This document shows positions 21,131 through 30,589 of a stretch of DNA of 64,000 nt, piece by piece. The stretch is from Mangifera indica (Eukaryota; Streptophyta; Magnoliopsida; Sapindales; Anacardiaceae): contig NC_058144.1 of assembly GCF_011075055.1 (NCBI RefSeq), positions 17,579,307 through 17,643,306 of the forward strand, read 5' to 3'. Every line of letters begins with the position of its first letter. The stretch's first letter is position 1. The notes below the pieces were generated by a model. It had not been told where the DNA came from. It was given only the letters and a program-made list of their open reading frames with translations, and ran no database searches. A program made the translations under genes and the position numbers.

Positions 21131-23645
21131 CGAACCCTTCTAAATGTCCTGACCATGCGCAGTACATACCATCTAGAAAATAACATAAAACTATAAATTT
21201 AATATTTAATCTTAAGTAACAATTATAATTTAATTGATTAATGTTACCTTATCGATGTATGCTATAGGAGTTTCGGTGAGGGAATCCTCTATTGTTGTCA
21301 AGTCAACTATCAATACCCGGTCGATGGAAACCTACAAAATTAATTTTATATTATCAGTGATTTGTATATATGAATATATACAAATCATAATGGATATACT
21401 TCATCTTGGTTTCCATGTGAATCATCCTCCTGTAGGTTGTTTCCCTGTGAACTAATATCCATTACCCTTTTGTTGTAGCTAGGGATATCAGCAAGTAACC
21501 ACAATCATGCATCTGGAAAAGAGAAAAAAAATTTTAAATATATATAATAATATTAATAATAATTTGAATAACGACATTTCATAAAAAATATGCTACGTTT
21601 ATGGTCAGGGAAGGTGTATGGCGAGATCTATCAATCGATAATGTCTCACGGCCAGTACCTTATACGAATAAGAAGAACAAATTGATAAATGACATTTCAT
21701 ATAAAATATAATAAAAACAATCATTTTCATACCTTAGGTGGGGAAGGTGAAGCAACCGAAGGACCAATTGAAACACCTTCATGACTAGAACCTTGTACGA
21801 ATATATAAAATAAATTAATCTATGACAATTAAAAAAAATATAGTAACAAAGATAAATGACAAACCTCGTATGAGAGATATGATGTAACAGAAGGGTCAAC
21901 TGAGACCCCCTCATAGCCACTACCTTGTGCAAATAATAATAACAACTTGATAAGTGACAATTCATATATAATATAATAACAACATTTCATATTAAATATC
22001 TTCAAGAAATTAACTATAGACCTCATGTGGGTGACAAGATGGAATCAAAGGGTAAAGTCGTCAAGACATCATCATGCGTACCCTACATGAAGTTAATATA
22101 AATGTTAGAGAAATAGGTAAGTACAATTTTTTTAAGGAATTAATAAGATGTGGCTTTATAACCTATTCGACAGGAGCTAGGTGTGTATGTCTAATGATTT
22201 CCTCCAAACAAGTCAAACGATCTTTAATCAAGTCATCTAGGAAGGCACTTTGTCCTATAAACAAGAAATCTCATGTAATAGCATAGTGCCCTAATGGGCC
22301 AAAGCAATATCTATTAAGGATAGAATAGATGATACAGTTAAGGGGCACCCCTATTTGGTAGGATGGGTAACACAATCTTGAACCCTATGAAGGTGTGTGA
22401 TCTTAGTGGCTGGGGTCTTAGCAACAAGGGGACATGTAGGATGCTCCATAACAAGGGGGCTGAATAAGCTCCTCAGGTGTCTCAAGACTATCGGTCAGTA
22501 TATCAATAGGTGGCATCACTGAAGATACTTTATCTCCTGTTGGGAGGGGAGGCATCGAAAAGGATAAAGAGGAATACGAATTTGACATACCTATGTACAA
22601 AATAATGTCGACATACCATGGTCGAGCCTCTTCAATCAGTGATGGACGGAGGAGGAAAATGACACCATCCTATTCATTCAGATATATATAATTCAACATA
22701 TTTGCAATATAAACATTATATCAATTAACTAATTAATTAACAATTACATACCTTATCACTAGTGAAAATTGTGGCCATATGACTCCAACTGGGTACATCA
22801 CACATATGCCGCCTGAAAATCCATGGAGACACATGGACATCAACCAAATCCACCGAATTATACAGGGTGTCTATTGTCTCATATATCTAATACTGCAAGG
22901 CTAAATTAAATTAATTTGTGGTCTTGCCAATTAAAATATATAATCAAGAAATATGCACTTACCTATAATGCAATGGAAAATCCGTATATGTCATATTTAT
23001 GCATGTTGGGTATCTGGCAAATTTTGTCACTCGCCTAGGACATTAACTCATATATCATCTGTCACATCAGAACACCCTAGGGATAAGAATTAAACCCATC
23101 TAAGTAATCAACCAACTGGAGGTACTCTACGAAAACCTTTTTTCGTCGATCATTGACCAGCAACACCATATGTAAACAATATAACAAGGTTATTTTGGCG
23201 GCATCGATATCGTCATCCCTCTATGGCCTAGATAAGAAAACACACTCAATATTATAATATTACACCTTCTAACATCCTTGAAAGTACGTATCCTGAATCT
23301 TATGTCCAGATCCACGTGAAATATGTGATGAAAATATAGTGATCTGGTTGAATGGTAGCTTTATCATCAATGCAAACTTGAATGGGTTAAATCTCACGTC
23401 AACACCATTAACCCTAAACCAAAACTAATCTCTGTCTAAGCCTCGATATAACTGTTGCAACAAATATGAGTGCACAAACACTTTAGAGAACTTGATATCT
23501 GGTAATCAAAGGAGATGCTCGAAACACATTCTCTCGAACAACCGCAATTGCTTCAGTGTCTGTGTTGACCTAATTTTTGACATGGCAATGCCCTAGACAC
23601 AACATATAACCTCTGCTCAAAAGTATTGTGACTCATCTAGGATTC
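21130..23645 (-). pseudogene. DUF1985-domain gene, module C
   Basis: This is the most complete copy. Minus-strand blocks in order: 'LFERMCFEHLL', 'REI-PIQVCIDDKATIQPDHY', 'RCNIIILSVFSYLGH', 'VDYLDGFNSYP-TAG', 'HKYDIYGFSIAL' ending at a donor GTAAGTG (about 22962). An exon follows after TTGCAG: 'IYETIDTLYNSVDLVDVHVS' and 'WIFRRHMCDVPSWSHMATIF', with donor GTATGT (about 22750). Next come 'RPSLIEEARPWYVDIILYIG', then a Pro/Thr-rich part 'DKVSSVMPPIDILTDSLETP', then 'FLDDLIKDRLTCLEEIIRHT' (about 22200-22270). Three mini-exons (21930-21600) and exons near 21480 and 21330 end it. There are several stops and no Ulp1 Cys-protease signature. Confidence 0.7.
21600..21932 (-). repeat. Three tandem exon-intron units inside the DUF1985 gene
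   Basis: On the minus strand three ~60-nt exons encode related 20-residue peptides: 'GSGYEGVSVDPSVTSYLSYE' (21871-21930), 'GSSHEGVSIGPSVASPSPPK' (21733-21792) and a third starting 'GTGRETLSIDRS' (from about 21658). The units repeat every 134-138 bp. Introns start GTTTGT or GTATGA and end in AAG/TAAG-type acceptors. The same trio is present in modules A and B, so exon duplication is older than the module triplication. Confidence 0.65.
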
Positions 23646-23749
23646 ATAAGTCGTCATCGTCATGAAAAACATTTTGAAAGTTTATAAGAATTTCGTAAAA
23701 ACAGATATGGAAATGACTAATATAGAAAGAAACAAGCCTAAAATACGAA

Positions 23750-25080
23750 ACCTACATGTTGGAATATACCCTAGAAAGATGAAAACTGAAAAAAAAAAAA
23801 AAAACAAAACTCAAATTTGAAACCCATACATTAAAATACCCTAGAATATAAAAAATCGAAAAATCATTCAAAAATTTGAAAAGTACGAGTCGAATATCAT
23901 AAAATGATGAAAATAAAAAAACAACTCTGAATTGCTAAAATTAACCGTTGAAATACCTTGAAATAATAAAAACTGAAAAATCGAATTGAAATTCGAAAAG
24001 CACATCAAAATATCCAAGAATAGCAACAATCGAAAAACTGAAATAAAATTTGAAAACTACATGTCCAAAAACCTAGAAATGATAAATATTGAAAAATTGA
24101 AACTAAAATTCGAAATCTACACGTTGAAATACACTATAATTTTGAAAACTGAAAAATCGTTAAACAATCTGTAAAGTATGAGTTAAAATATCCCAGAATA
24201 ACAACAATCGAAAAACTAAATAAAAATTTTAAAACTACACGTCCAAAAACCTAAAAATGACAAATGTCGAAAAACATAATTGAAATTCGAAAATTACATA
24301 TTAAAATACTCAAGAATGTAGAAAACCGAAAAATAACTCGAAAATTCGAAACTTACAAGTGAAAATGCCTTAGATTGAAAAAAAATGTCTTAAATTTCAA
24401 AAAATAAACGTTCTAATACCTAAGAATAACAAAAATTGAAAAATCTGTCTAAAATGCAAAAAGTATATATGAAAATACACTCAATTGAAAATAATAGAAA
24501 AATTGGATAAAATTTTGAAAACTACACGTCGAAAAACCTTAAAATGATAAAAATAAAAAAAGGGAACTAACATTCAAATTCTACATGTTGAAATACCCTA
24601 GAATATGAAAATCCAAAAATCGCTCAAAAATCTGAAAAGTACGAGCTGAAATAACCTAAAATGACCAAAAGTAAAAAAAGGATCTGAATTTCAAAAACTA
24701 AACGTTGAAATAGCTTAGAAATGAAAAAAACGAAATATCAAACTGAAATTAGGAAATTACATAAGAAAACGATCCTAGAAAGCACAAAAATAATGAAACA
24801 GACATGAAATTCGAAAATCACACATCCAAGACCCTTTAATTAAGAAAAATGGACATGATATTCAAAAACTAAATGTTTAATTAGCTTAGTATGACAAAAA
24901 TCAAAAAATTGATTTGAAATTCGAAAATAACATTATAAAACGAGCTTAGAATAACACAAAAATCAAGAAACAAACATCAAATTGGAAAATTACATAGTGA
25001 AAAACCCCAAAATAGAAAAAAAGGATATAAAATTCGAAAACAACTCGTCAAAAAACCCTAAGTGTGAAAAATATTAATCT
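23750..25080. repeat. ~60-bp tandem repeat array at the MULE right end
   Basis: There are about 22 degenerate units of roughly 57-60 bp, with consensus elements 'gaaataccctagaatgacaa', 'aatcgaaaaatcgaactgaa' and 'attcgaaaactacacgt'. The period is close enough to 60 that units stay in register for hundreds of bases (24061, 24121, 24181, 24241, 24301). Short runs of the same unit close modules A (16400-16620) and B (20080-20300). It is non-coding and very A-rich. Confidence 0.85.
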
Positions 25081-25795
25081 ACCCCTTTAAAATTTTTCCT
25101 AATCCCTAGATTTTTTGTGTTTCATAGATCACCCCTCGAATTAATGTAAAATTTTTCACATGCCCCCATGGATTTCCCCCGCCTCTTTGGGGCCTTAATA
25201 TTGTGAAAAAGTAAAATTTCCCCCTATCCCACGGGCCATCATTGTAGCGCATGGGAGATTTAATTCAACCCAATGGATCTAGGGGTCCCCCGGGATGGAT
25301 CTTCAGCCAAAAATCGTCATTTCAGCCTCCAATTTAAACACAAATCAAATCTAAATATCCTATAACACAATACTCCTCAAAATTTTCAACCAAAACAACT
25401 AAGAATCAAGACAATTTATGAATTGTTCAAAATCGAAACCCTAAACATTCAACTCTCAAAATCTTCACCAAATTGCAATAATTCTAACAACAAATTGATT
25501 CAAATAAGATTAGGGATGATGTACTACACTTCTTTGCAATTTTCGATTGTCAAAAAACACGAAACGTCAATGGAAAACACGAAAGTTTGTTCCGCTTGTC
25601 GAAGACCCGTGATTTTCTTTGAATTCCAATAATGCACTGGGCAAAATGTGGGAAGAAATATGTAAAATTCTTACTTTATATATAAGGGTATTTTGGTCAT
25701 TGCACAACAAGGGGCATTTTTACTTAATCCTTAGGTTTTTGGGCAATTTTCTTAAAACCCCCTTGTTTTAGGCAATTAATTTAATTTCCTTTTTC
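25081..25795. other. Right terminal region of the MULE
   Basis: This is non-repetitive sequence between the 60-bp array and the inverted terminus. It contains C/G-rich islands ('ttcccccgcctctttggggc', 'gggtcccccgggatggatc') that contrast with the AT-rich surroundings, then 'gggtattttggtcattg' and the terminal inverted repeat. It could be a MULE promoter or terminus region. I see no ORF with family similarity. Confidence 0.45.
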
Positions 25796-25995
25796 TAAAT
25801 TATATACATATATATAAAAGTACAAAGCCCAATAATAAATTTGATTTATTATACATGATTTTTTAATCTATCTAGTCATAATAATTAAAAAAAATTTGAG
25901 ATTATAGACAAGAATAGATATAAGAAGTATTCGTACAATCAATTCAATCCTTAATATATCAGGAATATTCACACAATTAATTTTGATATTTAACA
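25796..25995 (-). mobile_element. Partial copia 3' LTR
   Basis: On the minus strand a purine-rich 'ttgagagtg' follows the copia coding end, and the LTR opens 'TGTTAAATATCAAAATTAAT' at 25995. About 200 bp remain before the MULE terminus; the rest is absent or unrecognised across the MULE. This suggests that the MULE inserted into, or recombined with, the LTR. Confidence 0.6.
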
Positions 25996-27079
25996 CTCTC
26001 AAATTGGTGCATAGATATCACTTATATGTAACTTATCTAAAAATCTCGAGAATAATCGATTTGAAACTACTTTAGTAAGAATATCAGTCAATTAATCTTT
26101 AAACTTAATTTTAGGTAGTTCTAAGATTTTCTTATCAAGTTTCTACTTTATGAAAAATTTGTCTACCTTTACATGCTTTGTATAACCATGTTGTATTGGG
26201 TTATGTGCAATGTCACATGCATTTTTATTATCACAATACATATAAATTGGATGTCTAGACAAATAACTCAAATCTTGCAATAAAAGTCATAGCCATAGCC
26301 ATAACATTTTACAACATCCAAGTGACATACCCTTAAACTTAGCTTTAACACTAGATTGGACAACAACATTTTGTTTATTATTTCTCCATATAACCAAATT
26401 ACCACCCACAAAGGTAAAGTAACCTTAACTGGATCGTCTATCATCAATTATTTCTACCTAGTCAACATCTATATATACCTTAATGCCTTGAAAAATTATA
26501 TTCTTTGTAAACAAAATTCCTATTCCAAGAGCAAACTTCAGATATCTCAAAATGCGCATGATTGCATTCATATGTTGCTCCCCAAGATTATGCATATATT
26601 GACTTATAATACTCAATGAATAAGCTAAATTTGGTCTTAGATCTGATTGATACATCAATCTTCCCACAAGAATTTGGTGTCTCGCTTTATTAGCAAGAAA
26701 TTGATTATGTTCAATGCTTAATGTTTGTTCCTTCCAAAAGACCTAAGACATATTTTATTTAGAATAAATAAATTCCTTCATTTGATCAAGAAACTTCAAC
26801 GCTGAGAAAATACCTCAAAGGGTTTAGATTCTTAATTTTGAATTCTATACATAAATGTCTCTATAAATTCTCTCTTTCTCTTTGATCATCCCTTATGACC
26901 ACCATGTTCATTTTCAATTCTCTATGTAAATTTCTTTATAGATTCTCTCTTTCTCCTGAATCATCCCTTGTGATCGCCATGTCATCCATAAATACAATAA
27001 GTTCAGTGATCTTACCATTCGTTTATTTAGGAATAGAGTATGACTTGAGTTACTTTGATAGTAACTAAAGTCTATCAAT
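25996..27079 (-). pseudogene. Ty1/copia pol 3' part (RT end and RNase H)
   Basis: Minus-strand reading from 27079: 'DFSYYQSNSSHTLFLNKR', then a catalytic box 'LIVFMDDMAITRDD' (the usual YVDD reads FMDD), 'GRLMYQSDLRPNLAYSLSII', and 'YMHNLGEQHMNAIMRILRYL'. RNase H follows: 'DRRSS-GYFTFVGGNLVIWR', 'YCDNKNACDIAHNP', 'HGYTKHVKVDKFFIK' and 'LTDILTK', ending before the LTR. Stops interrupt it (for example after 'YIDVD'). The upstream half of the RT continues at 41190-41565, across the SIRE insertion. Confidence 0.9.
27075..27079. repeat. SIRE target-site duplication TCAAT (left copy)
   Basis: TCAAT lies directly before the LTR start TGAAGG at 27080; the partner is at 41185-41189 directly after the LTR end AACA. 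A further copy at 39753-39757 precedes the internal LTR. Five bp is the normal copia duplication length. Confidence 0.85.
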
Positions 27080-27840
27080 TGAAGGATCAAATGACCTAAG
27101 AGAGGGGGTGAAATAGACAATCTAAAACAATCTTTACCAAATTAGAGAATTAAACCAATTTATTCAAATAAATTAATGTTGCCTATTTTTAATGCAATTT
27201 ATAAGAATAACAAGAATATTTTAAATAATCAATACAATCAAAATAACATAACACAAAATATAAGTTTAAAAGAAGAGAAAATCAAACACGTGATATATAG
27301 TGGTTCGGCACAACCCGACCTACGTCCTCTCCTCCAAGCTATCTCCCTTGGAGTATTCCATTAATCCTTAGTTGACAAAAACTCAACCAAGCTTTCCTTC
27401 ACAACAAAATAGCTTCCAAGGTGCTATTAACCTTTACAAATGCTAGAGCTCAATTTCTTCCACACAAAAATTTTCTAATCTCTCTAAGAGTGAACCTCAC
27501 TCTTTTATAGTACGAATTTTAGTATGAATTTGAAATATGATCTCTCTCAAAGAGTGTATGTGAAAGTTTAAGCTTAGTACAACCCAATGCAAATGAAATT
27601 ACAAAGTATATGAGCAAGAGTTTTGAATGGAAAAGAGAATTTGCAAGTGAATAGCTCAAAATTAATTTGCTCTCAAATATATGAAAGTTCTTAGTGAAAA
27701 AAGTCCTTTACAAATGAATTTGATTGGGTTTATGTAGGGGAAAATGAGAAAAGTTATAGTTGTGCACAAAAACTAGCCGTTTTAGTTTTTCGAAAAACAT
27801 AAAATTTGATCGATTGGATGTAATTTGGTCAACCGGATAT
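27080..27840 (-). mobile_element. SIRE/Maximus-like LTR, copy 1 (3' LTR, truncated)
   Basis: It begins TGAAGGATCAAATGACCTAA and matches 39758 onward: 'atatagtggttcggcacaac', 'ctccaagctatctcccttgg', 'agagtgaacctcactctttt' and 'aaaaactagccgttttag'. It stops after 'ttggtcaaccggata' and joins coding sequence of the same element at 27841, so the last ~650 bp of the LTR and the whole pol between protease and LTR are missing. Confidence 0.85.
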
Positions 27841-28301
27841 GCCAATGCCAATAATTTTACCCTTCGCGTTGTCTCCAAAGGTGACATGTCCTCCATCTTT
27901 CTTGCTTATTGTTGAGAAAAGTGAAATATCTCCAGTCATGTGCCTTAAGCAAGCACTATCGAAGAACCATTTGTTTTTCTTTCTTTTGTTTTTCGGTTCC
28001 TAAACACAATGAAAGATTCAAGAACTTGTCTTAGGTACCCAAATCATGTTGGGTCATTGGTGGTTAGTTTTTGTTCCCTTAGGAACCCACACTTTCTTAG
28101 TGCCCATATGATATTTCTTTTGAATTTAGCAAGATGATGAGATATGACCTTTATTTCCATAATAATTACAAGTTATATTTGATTCACTTGACATTGAGGC
28201 TTTAACAAAATAAGTTTTTAAATATTTTTCTTTGATAAAAGGTTTATAACCAAGTCCTCTTTTGTTTAAAACCCCTTTTGTATACCAAGCATTTTATCAA
28301 G
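27841..28301 (-). pseudogene. SIRE-like gag end and protease start
   Basis: The minus strand from 28301 reads 'LDKMLGIQKG' and 'LGYKPFIKEKYLK', a zinc-knuckle-like segment ('CNYYGNKGHISSSC', with one Cys changed to Tyr), the repeated 'VWVPKGTK' and 'MIWVPKT', and 'WFFDSACLRHMTGD' (the protease DSG-type site reads DSA), then 'KDGGHVTFGDNAKGKIIGIG', where it breaks off. This order is characteristic of SIRE/Maximus copia elements. It continues the gag at 37556-39010 once the gypsy insertion is removed. Confidence 0.9.
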
Positions 28302-28306
28302 AATAT
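28302..28306. repeat. Tekay-A target-site duplication AATAT (left copy)
   Basis: AATAT at 28302-28306 precedes the left LTR; the same five bases follow the right LTR at 37551-37555. Confidence 0.9.
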
Positions 28307-29164
28307 GGTAACATCCCCCCTCAGAAGTACTACCCATCGGAGGAGAAATGTTATAAATTAATATCCGAAGTGTCTATTATTTATTTATTTTTTTTTAAAA
28401 AAGAATTACTTGGAACTCAACTCATTACTGAAAGTGTTTAGAAATTATTTAAAAAAAAACTAAAAATCTGGAAGCGAAAAAAAGATGTATATATCTCATA
28501 TGAAAGTATCTAAAAACATGGAGTAATCATATACAACTGTACAATCATCTCAAAAAGGTCAAAAGTCAACAAGAACAACCAGAGATCACCTGTTCCAGCC
28601 TAGGTCTATCTTCGTTGACTTGGCCCCGCCTCGCAGCTACCTCGATCACTTGTACCTGCAATCATGAAAGGAAAGGAAGTGAGAGATAAGAACACTCAGT
28701 AAGGGAAAAGAATTAAGTAAATTATCTTCTTTCCTATTTTAACTCACTCTTGGGACTCAACCTCACATCATAACCCCATAAGAAATCGAGGGGATAATCT
28801 AGTTCATTTTTTATTATTTGGGTCATACTTTGTCCCATTTGGTGTCTATTTGATACTTTCTAGAAGCTGACTATAGGGATTTGACACTTTTTTAAGCTCG
28901 AGCTCTCTTCCTTTCTCTCATTACACCATTTTCGAATTTGAATTGAGCTCTACTATGAGCATGCTCTACTGCGAGCGAACCCTACTAGGGGTCTACGTCC
29001 TACTACGGACGTGCCCTATTGTGGGCGGTGTAGTGTAAAGTGCCCCCTCATAGTTCATAGCATGCATGAGTGCCTTATATCTTACTAATCTTGCTTCCAT
29101 CTAAATCTATTCATAACTCATCAGACCATACTCTCGGGACGACTCCTGAATATTGAGCCCCAAA

Positions 29165-29280
29165 TTCCTTTTCTTGCTTTTCTTTCTTTTCTTCTTCTTT
29201 TCTTTTTCTCTCCTTTCTTTCCTTTCCTTTCCTTTCTTTTCTTTCTTTCTCTTTTTCTCCTCCTTTTCTTTCTTTCCAAA
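29165..29280. repeat. Polypyrimidine (CTTT)n tract in LTR
   Basis: A ~115-bp C/T-only run with TTCC and TTTC periods; the copy in the other LTR is at 36178-36282. The Lys/Arg/Glu-rich frame it makes on the other strand is an artefact. Confidence 0.9.
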
Positions 29281-29289
29281 AACTGGAAA

Positions 29290-29880
29290 ATACTGTTCAT
29301 GGACTGTTCATGTGGTAGGGTAGCCTTCCTTTTCATACAATTTAAAAGTCCCAACGGTTTCTAATTCATACAAGCTATATATCGTTAAAAAGAGGATTAA
29401 AATAAATTTCCAACAAGCTATAATAGCACTCATAATTCAATAGATAAGGCAGTCAAAATGTGAGATGAAATCAGTGGCAAAAAACTGTCTTCACTGTTTA
29501 TTTGGTAAAGTAGTCCTTTTGGTTCATATAATATTTAACAGCCCAAACGATCTTTAATTCATACAAGTAATAAGTCATTGGAAATAGGATTCAAAGAGCT
29601 TTCCAACAAGCTATAATAGCACGCATGATTCATCAGATAAGGTAGCCAAAACGTGGGATGAAGTCAGTGGCAAAAAACTATCTTTACTATTTATTTGGTA
29701 AGATAGTTTTTTTGTTCATGGCATTTAATAGCCCAACGATCTCTAATTCATACAATCTATATATCACTGAAAAGAGGATTCAAAGATCTTTCTAACAAGC
29801 TATAATAACACTCATAATTCATTAGATAAGACAGCCAAAACGTCGGATGAAATCAATGGTAAAACTGTAAATATTATCCA
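29290..29880. repeat. Three ~196-bp tandem repeats in Tekay-A LTR
   Basis: Three units each carry a 'cactgtttatttggtaa'-like start, 'ctaattcatacaa', 'aagaggattcaaagatcttt'-like, 'aacaagctataatagcactc' and 'gataaggcagccaaaa'. Starts are at about 29292, 29490 and 29688. The same trio lies at 36290-36880 in the other LTR. Confidence 0.85.
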
Positions 29881-30554
29881 ACTCTCTACTATGAACAAAA
29901 TCACACACATAGATACCCCAAATGGCAAAACAACATTTCTCAACTTCAAGATCATCATTTATAACATAGATCCAAGGAACCAAAAGCCTAAAACATGCAA
30001 CATATCAAGGATAATGCCCCTTACCTTGTTTCAAGCTAATGCTTACAAGTTGGCTTCCTCCTCTTTGTCTTGCTTCCTTTATCACCAAAACTACCTTAAA
30101 TCAACACCAAAACACACTAACATATTCATATAATATACATCCAATATATATATAAACATAGGTAAAGGGAAAGAAAGGAGATATTTTGGTTACCAAGGCT
30201 TTCAAAGTGCTTCCTCTTTTTGTTCTTCCTTATTTATCTTTCAAAACCCTTCCAAATCACTCACTTTTCTTCAAAAACTTAGCAAGGAAAGGAAGAAGAC
30301 TGCCTTCTTCTGGAAGAGACGGGAAAATGATGGAAAAAAAAGGTAAAAGTTGCTTTTTTTGACTTTTCTCTCTATATCTATATATTTACATGTTTTTTAA
30401 TATATTAATATATATATATATCTTTGTTTTCTTTGTAATTGCTTTGTACATAACACACACACATACATTTCAACATATAAATTTAAAACTGGAAATGTCT
30501 CAAAGTAGGACTAAAAGACACAAATGCCCTTGGAACGTACCTGAGGGTATTACA

Positions 30555-30572
30555 GCTCTTCCCCCTTCACAA
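30555..30572 (-). other. Polypurine tract of Tekay-A
   Basis: On the minus strand, GTGAAGGGGGAAGAGC abuts the 3' LTR directly; this is the plus-strand primer site of the retrotransposon. Confidence 0.85.
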
Positions 30573-30589
30573 GAATTTCGTCCTCGGAA

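Larger units (their letters stand above)
12990..23980. repeat. Three tandem copies of a ~3.65-kb MULE module
   Basis: The modules start at the same codon region ('agagataattgtcga') at about 12997, 16634 and 20314. A spans about 12995-16620, B 16625-20300 and C 20305-23980. Each holds, in order, a truncated transposase catalytic domain on the plus strand, a convergent DUF1985 gene on the minus strand, and a few units of the ~60-bp array. The A/B and B/C junctions read 'gaaaaatcagggcagcctaa' and 'aaaatcaaggtcggcctaaa', so the right breakpoint lies in the 60-bp array and the left one inside the transposase coding region. B and C are near-collinear; A differs by the LINE insertion and a ~925-bp deletion. 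Confidence 0.9.
10270..25795 (+). mobile_element. Mutator-like element (MULE) with DUF1985 gene, ~15.5 kb, internally triplicated
   Basis: The ends are inverted copies: at the left 'aattaaattaattgtcta' (about 10281-10298) and later 'attaagtaaaaatatcc'; at the right, read on the minus strand, 'aattaaattaattgccta' (about 25770-25790) and later 'attaagtaaaaatgcc'. Between them lie MuDR-type transposase domains (plus strand) and a DUF1985-domain gene (minus strand), a combination known from plant KI-MULEs that also carry a Ulp1-like protease. I see no Ulp1 domain. The left end bears a 148-bp tandem array, the right a ~60-bp array, and the middle three tandem ~3.65-kb modules. Every transposase copy is broken, so the element is non-autonomous. 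The 9-11-bp target duplication expected for MULEs is not resolved. Confidence 0.75.
28307..30554 (-). repeat. Tekay-A 3' LTR
   Basis: In plus orientation it starts GGTAACATCC (first T replaced) and ends GGGTATTACA. It contains a polypyrimidine tract (29165-29278), short 'ctactacgagc'-type repeats (28955-29020) and three ~196-bp tandem repeats (29290-29880). Its mate is 35318-37550. Confidence 0.93.

Noticed and set aside
23750..25080. Possible CRISPR or telomere-like array
   Set aside because: The ~60-bp degenerate units have no spacer/repeat alternation and no TTTAGGG motif.
29121..29354. Lys/Arg/Glu-rich open frame that looks like a nuclear basic protein
   Set aside because: It is the complement of the polypyrimidine tract in the Tekay-A LTR; the same artefact occurs in the other LTR.
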